A stretch of DNA of 64,000 bases from Tenericutes bacterium HGW-Tenericutes-2 (GTDB lineage: Bacteria > Bacillota_I > Bacilli_A > Acholeplasmatales > Acholeplasmataceae), in assembly GCA_002839095.1 (NCBI GenBank), contig PGXL01000006.1, forward strand, positions 62,001 through 126,000. Reading direction: 5' to 3'. Position numbers and translations under genes: made by a program. This document shows, in pieces, positions 1 through 7,980 of this stretch. The notes beneath the pieces are model-generated. The model saw nothing but the letters and a program-made list of their open reading frames with translations. It was not told where the DNA came from and ran no database searches. The first letter of the stretch is position 1, and each line of letters starts with the position of its first letter.

Positions 1-288
1 TTGGTGCAAAATTCTATTGGATCCTCAATTTACCAACTTCAACACTCGAAGGAAGTTATAGGCATTAACTTTAGCATCACATCTAACGAATACTATGAAA
101 GTAAAAGATCAGACATAAAGATTGATCTAGCACTTAAAATTCAAAGTTTTTTATATGATAACAGCAAGTATGCAGAAATTGATGATGACATTTACAAGAT
201 TGAACGAACCTATCAAATAGGACAGTTCATTGAGCTCTATCTAAGCAAAACAAAACTCAGAAAGAGTGATATCATTGATTACGCTTGA
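1..288 (+). CDS. Phage head-tail connector/adaptor, SPP1 gp16-like (5' end uncertain)
   Basis: The reading frame is open from the first base of the window and its TTG start may only be an in-frame codon, so the gene may be 5'-truncated. The C-terminal half, with an 'IERTYQIGQFIELYL' stretch, matches the family signature of SPP1-type head closure/head-tail adaptor proteins (PF05521-like), in which a tyrosine- and basic-rich strand is followed by an 'xxIELYL' ending. These small proteins form the ring that closes the head and joins it to the tail. The next gene starts inside its 3' end, as expected for a packed late operon. The family call rests on recognisable motifs, not on a search. Confidence 0.7.
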   Translation: MVQNSIGSSIYQLQHSKEVIGINFSITSNEYYESKRSDIKIDLALKIQSFLYDNSKYAEIDDDIYKIERTYQIGQFIELYLSKTKLRKSDIIDYA

Positions 289-658
289 TGAGTTAGGAGT
301 AGAAATTTCTAACATGGTGGATGACTATGCTCAAGATATTATTATCAAACTTGAAGAAAGACTCGATGAAACAGCTCAGGAGATCGTGAAGTATATCAGA
401 TCAAATGCACCTAGAAGTGGTGGTTCAAAACCATTTGCTGATTCGTTCATTGCTGAACCTCAAGGTAGTGGAATCAATAAATCAATTGTTATATTCTCTA
501 ATGAAAAAGGGAAGCTCACACACTTGCTTGAGTTTGGTTTCACACACCGAAGTGGTAAATATGTCGGACCACGACCGTTCATGCGACCTGCCTATGATTT
601 ACTTACGCCTAAGATGCTAGAAGACATCAAAAGAATTATTGAAAAAGGTGATGATTGA
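266..658 (+). CDS. HK97 gp10-like tail completion protein
   Basis: A 130-residue protein with the hallmark C-terminal motif of HK97 gp10-family neck/tail-completion proteins: 'LLEFGFTHRSGKYVGPRPFM' near residues 88-107, after a helical N-terminus rich in acidic and amide residues. Such proteins sit at the top of the tail tube and help attach tail to head. It overlaps the connector gene by 23 bp and touches the next gene. The start is uncertain. A GTG at 266 gives the longest frame, but a TTG at 275 lies 8 bp after an AAAGAG and may be the real start. Confidence 0.85.
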   Translation: MISLITLDELGVEISNMVDDYAQDIIIKLEERLDETAQEIVKYIRSNAPRSGGSKPFADSFIAEPQGSGINKSIVIFSNEKGKLTHLLEFGFTHRSGKYVGPRPFMRPAYDLLTPKMLEDIKRIIEKGDD

Positions 659-993
659 TGCAAGAAAAGTTAGAAGCTTTATTTGAAACCCTTAACTCTG
701 TATTACCAGGTAAAGTTTCGTATGGAACAAGAGTAGGGTTAGAAGATGATCCAAACTATATCATTTACCAAGAACTCACTAATAGAACAATCGTTTATGC
801 TGATGATAAGTCCATAGTTAAAATTGCAACATTTCAAGTAAGTTTGATTACTGAAAAGAAGGATGTATCATTAGAAGAAAGATTAGAATCGTCCCTTTAT
901 TTTATGGGATATGAATATGAATTATTATCTGAATTCATCAATGAAGATGGTTCAGTCAACAGAGTATACGAAATCAAACAGGAGGTATTTTAA
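658..993 (+). CDS. Phage tail completion/terminator-type protein
   Basis: A protein of about 111 residues between the gp10-like gene and the major tail protein, the slot normally held by the tail terminator or minor tail component. It starts with a helix, then strands around 'YIIYQELTNRTIVYADDKSIVKIATFQVSLIT'-like sequence, the layout seen in small tail-tube terminators. I prefer the ATG at 658 over the TTG at 655: the ATG overlaps the preceding stop as TGATG and has AAAGGTGA just upstream. Identity is inferred mainly from position and size. Confidence 0.65.
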   Translation: MQEKLEALFETLNSVLPGKVSYGTRVGLEDDPNYIIYQELTNRTIVYADDKSIVKIATFQVSLITEKKDVSLEERLESSLYFMGYEYELLSEFINEDGSVNRVYEIKQEVF

Positions 994-1560
994 ATGAGTA
1001 ATAAAGTAACATTCGGTTTAACTAATGTGCATTATGCACTCGCAACACAAGCTGCAGATGGTAGTTGGACCTTTGCAACACCTAAAAGATTAGAAGGTGC
1101 TCAGGAGATCACAACAGAAGCTATCGGAGGAACATCACAAGTATATGCAGACGATAAAGTCATCGCCACTTTGGTTTCCAATGCAGGTTCGAATGTGACG
1201 CTTAAGTTTACAGAAATTGATGAAGCATTCAAAAAGGATATCTTTGGTTTCTTAGAAGACACAAATGGGAACCTAGTAGAGATTCTAAATGCTGAAACAA
1301 AAACTTTTGCTTTAGGCTACGAAATTCAAGGCGATATCAAAGCAAGACGTATTTGGTATTACTTATGTACTGCAACACCATCAGGAGATTCAAGCAAATC
1401 AAAAGGTGATTCTATTGAAGCGAATTCAATTGAATTAAGTATTACTGCAAGACCAATTGAGGCTGGAAACAATCTTATTTTAAGAGTTATTGCAGGAGTT
1501 GGAGATTCTAATTACAGTACATTTTTAACAACAGCACCAGCACTACCGACATTTATTTAA
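994..1560 (+). CDS. Major tail protein, phi13 family
   Basis: This 188-residue protein resembles the phi13-type major tail proteins: N-terminal 'VTFGLTNVHYALAT', a central 'SQVYADDKVIATL' segment, and a C-terminal run containing 'SIELSITARP'. The protein polymerises around the tape measure to form the tail tube. A strong AGGAGG lies 7-12 bases before the ATG, fitting the high expression needed for a tube subunit. It follows the terminator-type gene directly and precedes the tail assembly chaperones, the canonical order. Confidence 0.88.
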   Translation: MSNKVTFGLTNVHYALATQAADGSWTFATPKRLEGAQEITTEAIGGTSQVYADDKVIATLVSNAGSNVTLKFTEIDEAFKKDIFGFLEDTNGNLVEILNAETKTFALGYEIQGDIKARRIWYYLCTATPSGDSSKSKGDSIEANSIELSITARPIEAGNNLILRVIAGVGDSNYSTFLTTAPALPTFI

Positions 1561-1570
1561 GGAGTAGATT

Positions 1571-1915
1571 ATGGAAAAAACTCTCAGACTTGGTGATAAA
1601 GATTATCGCTTGCACTCATCACTTTATACTATCATTGATTATCGTAATGTATTCTCAACTGAACTATTTAGTGATATCAAAAAATTAGAGAAATCTAGTG
1701 CGAAAAAAGAAGAAGAACTGTCAACAGTAATAGATACGATCTTTAGGATCATCTATATACTACACCGACCATTCTACAAACAATCTTATAATGATTTCTT
1801 GATGTCACTTGATTTTTCACTATTAAGTAATCAAGATGAACTAGAAAATCTGACGAATGCGATAGGTGAAATGCTCGGGACGTTTCAGAAAAGCACACCC
1901 CCAACCAACAAGTGA
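1571..1915 (+). CDS. Tail assembly chaperone, upstream (gpG-like) frame
   Basis: A 114-residue, helix-rich protein directly after the major tail protein, with GGAG 7 bases before its ATG. Size and position match the gpG-type chaperone that coats the tape measure before tube polymerisation. No sequence motif is diagnostic in this divergent family, so the call depends on synteny. Its 3' end overlaps a second frame (to 2111) that continues with helical sequence and has no credible start, the layout expected for a G/GT pair made by programmed frameshifting. The proposed slip site is listed separately. Confidence 0.75.
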   Translation: MEKTLRLGDKDYRLHSSLYTIIDYRNVFSTELFSDIKKLEKSSAKKEEELSTVIDTIFRIIYILHRPFYKQSYNDFLMSLDFSLLSNQDELENLTNAIGEMLGTFQKSTPPTNK

Positions 1916-2111
1916 AAATAACCAAGAAATAGAAAACGTCACAGCAAACATCATTTTTAACCTAGCTCATTTAGGAATATCAATTGAAGATTCAAAGCAC
2001 TTTGATTTAGAGACATACTTTGAGTTAGTAGGTTTAGAGATGAAAGTCATTAATGGGAATCATTCAAAGAAATATGGCACACAGGGTGATATTGACAGGT
2101 TTCTATTGTGA
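1866..2111 (+). CDS. Tail assembly chaperone, downstream (gpT-like) frame, probably made by +1 frameshift
   Basis: This frame is +1 relative to the gpG-like gene. It can be opened at a GTG (1866), but no ribosome binding site precedes it. The useful sequence begins at about 1902, after a proline-rich stretch, and encodes roughly 70 residues ('NIIFNLAHLGISIEDSKHFDLETY'-like helices). I read it as the C-terminal extension of a gpGT-type fusion of about 180 residues. In tailed phages the G and GT forms are made in an unequal ratio and both are needed to assemble the tail. An independently translated small protein is the alternative. Confidence 0.6.
   Translation: MKCSGRFRKAHPQPTSENNQEIENVTANIIFNLAHLGISIEDSKHFDLETYFELVGLEMKVINGNHSKKYGTQGDIDRFLL
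1895..1906 (+). promoter_or_regulatory. Candidate +1 ribosomal frameshift site (ACA CCC CCA ACC)
   Basis: In the upstream frame the codons read ACA CCC CCA ACC, five consecutive C residues beginning at 1898 and only 12 bases before the upstream stop TGA at 1913-1915. A proline tRNA on CCC can re-pair one base forward on CCC, placing the ribosome in the downstream frame (CAA CCA ACA AGT). Proline CCC slips at +1 are known in tail chaperone genes such as those of Listeria phage PSA. The exact slip codon is inferred. Confidence 0.5.
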
Positions 2112-2167
2112 TTATTATATTGTATGATAGAATATAATTAATTCTAAAAATGTAGGCAATGCCTACA
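2110..2167 (+). promoter_or_regulatory. Possible promoter with palindrome between chaperone and tape measure genes
   Basis: A TATAAT at 2133-2138 has a weak -35 (GATTAT, 17-bp spacing). Twelve bases downstream lies TGTAGGCAATGCCTACA (2151-2167), a 17-base palindrome with 8-bp arms around a single A. Such a perfect dyad at a transcription start suggests an operator, though a small RNA hairpin is possible. It lies in a 276-bp gap that is unusual between a tail chaperone and a tape measure gene. Confidence 0.35.
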
Positions 2168-2189
2168 AATATTAATATGAGGTGATCAT

Positions 2190-2243
2190 ATGCATAAAAT
2201 TAAAAAAATGCTAAAGATTATGGTCATCATTTCTAGACTATGA
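2190..2243 (+). CDS. Very small ORF, 17-residue cationic hydrophobic peptide
   Basis: An ATG at 2190 is preceded by GAGGTGAT (2179-2186) and opens a 17-codon frame ending in TGA at 2241-2243. The peptide has lysines in its first half and a run of Ile/Val/Met/Leu in its second, like a membrane-active or leader peptide. It lies after a possible promoter and palindrome and before a terminator-like hairpin. It may be a chance ORF; the spacing from ribosome binding site to start is short, 3 bases. Confidence 0.3.
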   Translation: MHKIKKMLKIMVIISRL

Positions 2244-2297
2244 CGAATAGCTAGATTTGTTTGATTCATAATCGAACACTTCTTATAGAAGGAAGGG

Positions 2298-2326
2298 AAA
2301 AGCATGACTTTGGTTGTGCTTTTTTC
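2298..2326 (+). terminator. Terminator-like hairpin before the tape measure gene
   Basis: AAAAGCA (2298-2304) pairs with TGCTTTT (2317-2323) across a 12-base loop and runs into further T residues. A smaller hairpin, CTTCT-TAT-AGAAG, sits just upstream at 2279-2291. It may end the short transcript from 2133, or attenuate late transcription before the tape measure. Confidence 0.45.
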
Positions 2327-2387
2327 TATTTCAGCAAGTATAAACATAGTTTAATGTGTTTTTCTTTTACACTGGAGGTGAGTATTT

Positions 2388-4397
2388 ATGGCAGAAACGG
2401 TCAAAGGGTTGAACATTAAATTAACACTTGATGGTAAAGATCTAGAAAATGAACTTAATGGCATAAAAAAGGATCTTAAAGAACAAAACAAAGACCTCAA
2501 AGCCATTAATACAAATCTTCGTTATGATAGCTCTAATCTAGACCTTTGGAAATCAAAACAAGATAAACTTAATGGAATCTTATCAACGACTAAAAAGCGA
2601 CTTGACGCTCAAAACCTAGAACTTGAAAAAGCTAAAAAAGCTGTTCAAATTGGTGATATGAGTCAAGAAGAGTTTAATAAACTCAAACGCAATGTACAGT
2701 ATACAGAAGCTGAGATTTCAAAACTAAATAATGAGCTTGGTAAAACTAACGGTAAAATCAAAGAATTAAGTAATGCTAAATTTGATAAGATAGGTAAACT
2801 CGGTTCAACACTCACAAAATCTGTAACGGTTCCTATTTTAGGAGCCGTTTCTGCTTTAACGGCTTTTTCAGTCAAAGCAGCCTATACTGCGGATGAAATT
2901 GGCGATACAGCACAAAAGATAGGTTTATCTGCAGAAGCATTCCAGGAATGGAATCATGTTGCTACAATCATGGGAACGTCAACCGAAAGCTTGAATAAAG
3001 GATTCATTAAAGTCAATGGTATCTTAGGTGATATTGCTACTGGTAATGCAGATAAAGTCGTTGATAGTTTAGCTCTGATCGGCTTAACAGTTGATGATCT
3101 AAAGGGCAAGAACGCTGATGAGGCTTTTGAAATTATTAGTGAAGCATTAAGTAAGGTAGAAGATGAAGCAGTAAGAGTAGGTGTGGCCAATGAATTCTTC
3201 GGAGAGAAAATTGGAACTGAACTTATACCTATTCTTTCCAGTGAGATTTCTACGATAAGAGACTTAAGACAAGAAGCAAGAGATCTAGGTATTGTAACCA
3301 ATGAACAAGCTGCACAAGCAGGTGAGTTTACAGACGCACTTGACCGAACAAAACAAGCATTGTCAAGTTTGGGTGTAGATATTGCAACAACCATGATACC
3401 AATTTTACAGGTATTGATCATCAAAGTAAGAGATGAGATCATTCCAGTTGTTAAAGATTGGATTGCAAGATGGAATAGCTTAGATTCAGACACAAAGAAA
3501 ATGGTAGCAACCCTCATAGGCTTGGTGGCTGCAGTTGGTCCAGTTCTAGCTATTATCGGTAAGGTTGGACCACTCTTAAATATTGTAGCCATGACGCTTA
3601 AAGGTGTCGGTTCTGCGGGGCTTTTCGCAGGAGCAGGTATAAACTTTGCTACACTTGGTATTGGCGCGCTAATCGCAATTTTAGCGATGGCTTTACTACA
3701 AAGTGAGGAGTTTAAGGCATTGCTTGATAGGCTCATGGAAACTTTCATGCAGCTTTTACCGCCAATTTTATCGATTGTCGAAGCTCTGATGACAGCATTA
3801 CAGCCCATCTTAGATGTGATCATTGATCTAGTTGTCATGCTCGTAGATTTATTAGTACCTATTTTAGATGTAATTCTGATGCCACTGATTATGCAAGTTG
3901 GTATGTTTGCTGAAATATTAGAGATGTTGGCACCGCTAATTATTACGCTTGGAGAAATACTTCAAGCTATTTTAGTTCCTGCAATCAAAGTACTTAAAAC
4001 AGTTTTAGATCCAATCTTAAAAGTAGTTCAAAAGATCATTGAATTTATTCAGAAAATATTTGAGTGGATTGGAGATCTACCTTCTAAAATTGGTGATTTT
4101 GGAGGAAAGATTAAAAACGTGTTTGGCAGTGTAACGGAAGGTATTAGTAATATCGCATCTAATGTAACAAATGGTATAAGCGATTTTGCAAGTAAGGCAG
4201 CAAACAAAGTAGGCGGTTTCTTTGGTAAGGTGGGAGGATTTTTCAGTGATACCTTTAATTTAAAAGGTTCAAGCACGGTTAACAACTCTAGCTCAAATTC
4301 ATCATCAACGAATACAAACAATATCACCATCAACACAACATCTCCAACATTTGATATCGATTCTATTAACAGAGCGTTAGGAGGTAATGTGATTTGA
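2388..4397 (+). CDS. Tail tape measure protein
   Basis: A 669-residue protein. About residues 1-130 are a charged coiled coil (KKDLKEQNKDLKAIN-type heptads). A tape-measure core follows, with a hydrophobic segment at about 135-165 ('KSVTVPILGAVSALTAF') and the 'TADEIGDTAQKIGLSAEAFQEW' motif typical of siphovirus tape measures. Then come long hydrophobic helices (370-560) and a serine/asparagine-rich tail. It sets tail length; at 1.5 Å per helical residue the tail would be about 100 nm (inference). GGAGGTGA precedes the ATG. The C-terminus overlaps the distal tail gene by 4 bases. No lytic transglycosylase or peptidase domain is evident, in keeping with a host that may lack a cell wall. Confidence 0.95.
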   Translation: MAETVKGLNIKLTLDGKDLENELNGIKKDLKEQNKDLKAINTNLRYDSSNLDLWKSKQDKLNGILSTTKKRLDAQNLELEKAKKAVQIGDMSQEEFNKLKRNVQYTEAEISKLNNELGKTNGKIKELSNAKFDKIGKLGSTLTKSVTVPILGAVSALTAFSVKAAYTADEIGDTAQKIGLSAEAFQEWNHVATIMGTSTESLNKGFIKVNGILGDIATGNADKVVDSLALIGLTVDDLKGKNADEAFEIISEALSKVEDEAVRVGVANEFFGEKIGTELIPILSSEISTIRDLRQEARDLGIVTNEQAAQAGEFTDALDRTKQALSSLGVDIATTMIPILQVLIIKVRDEIIPVVKDWIARWNSLDSDTKKMVATLIGLVAAVGPVLAIIGKVGPLLNIVAMTLKGVGSAGLFAGAGINFATLGIGALIAILAMALLQSEEFKALLDRLMETFMQLLPPILSIVEALMTALQPILDVIIDLVVMLVDLLVPILDVILMPLIMQVGMFAEILEMLAPLIITLGEILQAILVPAIKVLKTVLDPILKVVQKIIEFIQKIFEWIGDLPSKIGDFGGKIKNVFGSVTEGISNIASNVTNGISDFASKAANKVGGFFGKVGGFFSDTFNLKGSSTVNNSSSNSSSTNTNNITINTTSPTFDIDSINRALGGNVI

Positions 4398-5224
4398 TCA
4401 GACAATTTTATTTAGAGAATGAATATGGTGAAATCTATTACTTTGATTATAGGAATCAGACACTCATTACCCAAGCAAGTGGGCTCGGTTTTGCTTTAGA
4501 CATCAAGTATCTTGAATATGACCGCATGTATGCGAAATCGGAATACCAACTGCCGATGACTGAAATCAATGAAACATTAATCTTTCTAAGAGGATATCAA
4601 GGATACAAAGCATTTGTTGACTATTTATCAAAATCAAAGAAAGAACATAAGCTTCACTATGTTACACCAGCATTTGCTTCTTATACATTCGTGGATGTAT
4701 CGAGTCTTTCTAAAGCAGAGCTTGTTAGTGGTACAATTCAAAGTCAAATCATCTTTAAAAAACTATCACTTTGGATCAAAGAGAAAACGTACGAGATAAT
4801 AGCCAATGGCAGTAGCTATGGCAAAGTATATCCATACCAATATCCATTTATATATGCAAACTCTTATCAAGGCATCACGCATATTAACAATCAAGGATTA
4901 GATGAAGCACCACTCAACATTGAGATTTATGGTGCTTTTTTAAATCCTGAAATTACAGTTAAAAAGAACGGTAATATCATGCAAAGACTAAAACTATATG
5001 TTGAATCAGAGGATGCTACATTAACTGTCATATCAAATCCCAGTGAACAAGTAATTAAGATGATTGAAAATGGATCAACTTATGATGTCTATGGCTTGCA
5101 GGATTTTGAGGCGGATAACTTCTTGTTTGTGAGTCATGGAGAGTATGAGATTGAATTTAAGCCTGGTGTTAGTTCAACAACGGTTTGTAGAGTCACACTT
5201 TTTGAAGGCTATGTAGGTATTTGA
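4394..5224 (+). CDS. Distal tail protein (Dit-like)
   Basis: A 276-residue protein directly after the tape measure, the conserved place of the distal tail protein that forms the hub joining tail tube and baseplate. The N-terminus ('FYLENEYGEIYYFDYRNQTLITQASGLGF') fits the beta-rich N-terminal domain of phage distal tail proteins. The C-terminal half is strand-rich. The start is a TTG at 4394, overlapping the tape measure stop as TTGA, with GGAGG 9-10 bases upstream; no ATG is available nearby. Confidence comes from synteny plus the N-terminal pattern. Confidence 0.82.
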   Translation: MIRQFYLENEYGEIYYFDYRNQTLITQASGLGFALDIKYLEYDRMYAKSEYQLPMTEINETLIFLRGYQGYKAFVDYLSKSKKEHKLHYVTPAFASYTFVDVSSLSKAELVSGTIQSQIIFKKLSLWIKEKTYEIIANGSSYGKVYPYQYPFIYANSYQGITHINNQGLDEAPLNIEIYGAFLNPEITVKKNGNIMQRLKLYVESEDATLTVISNPSEQVIKMIENGSTYDVYGLQDFEADNFLFVSHGEYEIEFKPGVSSTTVCRVTLFEGYVGI

Positions 5225-5225
5225 T

Positions 5226-6341
5226 ATGAAAGTCATATTTTTAGATCGTAAAACATTAGCTTATAAGGATTATGCACCAGTGGGAAAAGAATATGAAATC
5301 ATCCTGGACATGGTTGTCATTCAGCGCTCAAGTTTTAAGCTGAACAAGACAAATATCGAGACTTCAATCGGAGATATTGTTATCGCCAAGAATGATGAAT
5401 TTTCCTATATTGGAATACTAGAAAGCATCGAACAAAAAGATGATCATTCAACTATCATTAGAACACTTGATTTTAGAGAAATCTTTAATTTAGATGTTTT
5501 AGTCACAAGTTTTACAGGGGATTTAATTGACTATCTTTATCAACTCGTTTCTTCACACTTTAAAACAAATCCAGATACCTTGCAGAATTTAGATTACTTA
5601 ACGATTCAAAAAGAAGCCAGTGTTACTGGATCACTGACCTTTGAGGCCGATAAAGTTGAAAGCATTTCAAAAATATTCGAGCTGGTTTCAAAAAGTTATG
5701 GAATTAGCTTTCAAACAGAAGTTGTTTATCTAAGAGGTAGAATCACGAATATACTCTTTAAGATTGTGAATGTCCAAGAAGGATTAGTCATGAAGAGTAA
5801 TTTCTCACCCATTTTAAATGTAGAAACGAATGATTCATCAAGTCAAGTTATTAATAAAGTGATTTATTATCCAAGAAGTGATAATCAACTCCATACGTCA
5901 AGTATGGTTTTTTACTTATTAACAGATGGTAGTATCACAACAGATATGAGTCATGTATTGCGCTATCAAGCAGTGATGACAAAAACATTTATCTATAGTG
6001 ATCAAGAATATGAATCACTGGAAACTAAGGCAAGAAGTGAAATGGTAACTTCAAAGCTTGATCACCAGATCACATTTAATCTAGATTTGAATAATCAAGT
6101 TTTTATGCCATTTAATAACTTTAATCTGGGAGATTATATCTCATTTAAACATAACAAAAAAACATATGACACAGTTGTGACAGGACTTGTTTTTAAGGAT
6201 ACACTCAAAGTTGCTAAGATCACACTTGGAGAATACCGAGTGAAATTAACAGAAAAGGTGCAGTTATTGAGCAAAGCTAAATCACAACAGGTGAGTCATA
6301 TTTCAATAACGAATACAGATTTAGATGGAGGAGAATTCTAA
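5226..6341 (+). CDS. Tail-associated baseplate protein, Gp37-like
   Basis: A 371-residue protein starting one base after the distal tail gene. The N-terminal 'KVIFLDRKTLAYKDYAPVGKEYEIILDMVV' segment and the C-terminal 'LGDYISFKHNKKTYDTVVTGLVF' resemble the ReqiPepy6 Gp37-like/tail hub family (PF14594-like), found directly after Dit in many Gram-positive siphophages. It probably forms the baseplate hub and tail tip. I see no endopeptidase or lysozyme motif, although many homologues in walled hosts carry one. The family call is from pattern recognition. Confidence 0.7.
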   Translation: MKVIFLDRKTLAYKDYAPVGKEYEIILDMVVIQRSSFKLNKTNIETSIGDIVIAKNDEFSYIGILESIEQKDDHSTIIRTLDFREIFNLDVLVTSFTGDLIDYLYQLVSSHFKTNPDTLQNLDYLTIQKEASVTGSLTFEADKVESISKIFELVSKSYGISFQTEVVYLRGRITNILFKIVNVQEGLVMKSNFSPILNVETNDSSSQVINKVIYYPRSDNQLHTSSMVFYLLTDGSITTDMSHVLRYQAVMTKTFIYSDQEYESLETKARSEMVTSKLDHQITFNLDLNNQVFMPFNNFNLGDYISFKHNKKTYDTVVTGLVFKDTLKVAKITLGEYRVKLTEKVQLLSKAKSQQVSHISITNTDLDGGEF

Positions 6342-7117
6342 TGGGGTTACAAAAAATAACATTTGAAGGTGGGAATGTCACTGCAAAAATCGATGCAGAT
6401 TTATATCATTTCTTTAATTCATATGATGTAGGAATTTTAAAGAGTTTGAAGAATGAATGCTCGATGACACTTGCCAATAATACAATCACATTTCAAGATG
6501 GCTATGTTTCAATTTACGGTAGAGTCATCTATATTGAAAACCAAACAAATATCGGTGTGACACCAGATTCAAGTAAGAGCGGGTATGTTATTTTAGGCGT
6601 TAATACAGCAACAAATGAAGTGAATTTATATTTAAAAGAACAAACAGGTGGCTATCCATCGCTGATGCTAACTAATTTAATAAATAATGATGGGCTTTAT
6701 GAATTTGTATTGTGTGCCTACACTAAAACAACAACCTCTGTTACTTTAAACCAAGTCTATCAAAGAAAGTTTATTTTAAGTCCCAAGACGATCATTGATG
6801 ATCTAGAACAAAGATTATTAATTAAATACATACCACAAAGTAAAAGCTTAACTAAAGTATCTAACGGTGTGTATCAATTTTTCGGAACAAGTTCAACAGA
6901 ACTTAGGGAATCAATCATTTATGTATTTATCAACAATACAACAGTAATTAGTTTCCCAGGAGATAGTCTGTTTATTCATGTTGGCTCAAATAGAAATGTG
7001 AGTTACAGATATGCTGGAGGGGATTATTCACTTTCAGTAGTTTATGAAAATGGTGTTGTCACATTATCTTGTGGGAACACAACGCACAACATTACATCAG
7101 CTTACTTAAAAAAATAA
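6341..7117 (+). CDS. Phage baseplate/tail structural protein, unknown family
   Basis: A 258-residue protein between the hub and the fibre genes, with its ATG overlapping the previous stop by one base (TAATG). It is predicted beta-rich, with many Thr, Val, Asn and Tyr residues and few charged runs. It contains an N-terminal 'GNVTAKIDADLYHFF' segment and repeated glycine-turn patterns near the end, consistent with a baseplate wedge or an upper fibre component. No catalytic motif is visible. Structural function is inferred only from position and composition. Confidence 0.6.
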   Translation: MGLQKITFEGGNVTAKIDADLYHFFNSYDVGILKSLKNECSMTLANNTITFQDGYVSIYGRVIYIENQTNIGVTPDSSKSGYVILGVNTATNEVNLYLKEQTGGYPSLMLTNLINNDGLYEFVLCAYTKTTTSVTLNQVYQRKFILSPKTIIDDLEQRLLIKYIPQSKSLTKVSNGVYQFFGTSSTELRESIIYVFINNTTVISFPGDSLFIHVGSNRNVSYRYAGGDYSLSVVYENGVVTLSCGNTTHNITSAYLKK

Positions 7118-7128
7118 GGAGGATTTAA

Positions 7129-7980
7129 ATGGCAACAATTCAAATTAAACGAAGAACATCTGCTGGGACAGGTCCACTCGTTGGAACTACTGGTAGTGTA
7201 AAAGCCGGTGAACCATTAGTTGATTTTACTGGTGAGCATCTCTATATTGCAAAGGCAGATAAAACTGCCTCTGTATCCGTACCACTTGCAGATAGTGATT
7301 ATTTAAAAATTCCATCTACAAGCAAGGTTGATACGCAAATTGATACAAAAATAACAGCTTTGGGTTTAGGGACAGCTGCAACTAAAAATACAGGAACAGG
7401 CAATGGCAATGTTCCTATACTTGATGCAAATGGAAAACTAGCTGATAGTGTTGTTCCAAAAATTGCGATGACAAATACGTTTGTTGTTGCTTCACAAACA
7501 GCAATGTTAGCTTTATCGACCGCTCAAGAAGGCGATGTTGCGGTTAGAACCGACTTAAACAAATCTTTTATTCTTAAGGCATCTCCGTATTCAACCCTTG
7601 CAAACTGGCAAGAACTTTTAACACCAACAGATGCTGTTACGAGTGTAAATGGATCAACAGGGGCAGTTTCAATTACGCTTGCTGGTTTAGGTGGTGTTGC
7701 ATCATCAACTTATAATACGCATGTCGCTAGTAATCTTCACTTAACTGAAGATCAAAGAACAATTTTAAGTAATGTGAAGAATGTTTATATCAGTGATGCT
7801 GATGGTATTGCAGTTGCAGCTTCAGAAGCAGATTATATTAATGCCTCCATCATTGATGGTTTAGTTTATGTTGCTGTAGTTGATTCAAACTATTCACCTA
7901 CCAGAGTTTCTTATAAATTAGGTATTGATAAGTCTAAGGTGCTTATGCCATCTTCAATCATTGATGGTGGAACTTATTAA
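7129..7980 (+). CDS. Tail fibre protein with Mtd-like N-terminal domain
   Basis: A 283-residue fibre protein. Residues 1-50 ('IQIKRRTSAGTGP...GEPLVDFTGEHLYIAK') match the N-terminal baseplate-attachment domain shared by phage fibres and the major tropism determinant (PF18454-like). Next is a low-complexity Ala/Thr/Gly region with 'LGLGTAATKNTGTGNGNVP' and 'GSTGAVSITLAGLGGVASSTYN', repeats typical of trimeric fibre shafts. A short C-terminal domain probably contacts the host receptor. GGAGG lies 6 bases before the ATG. The next gene begins on its last base and has a related N-terminus. Confidence 0.82.
   Translation: MATIQIKRRTSAGTGPLVGTTGSVKAGEPLVDFTGEHLYIAKADKTASVSVPLADSDYLKIPSTSKVDTQIDTKITALGLGTAATKNTGTGNGNVPILDANGKLADSVVPKIAMTNTFVVASQTAMLALSTAQEGDVAVRTDLNKSFILKASPYSTLANWQELLTPTDAVTSVNGSTGAVSITLAGLGGVASSTYNTHVASNLHLTEDQRTILSNVKNVYISDADGIAVAASEADYINASIIDGLVYVAVVDSNYSPTRVSYKLGIDKSKVLMPSSIIDGGTY

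Noticed and set aside
2954-3838. Long 294-codon minus-strand ORF inside the tape measure gene
   Set aside because: It is the antisense shadow of a strongly coding phage gene, has low-complexity Ser/Thr/Ile sequence and no ribosome binding site.
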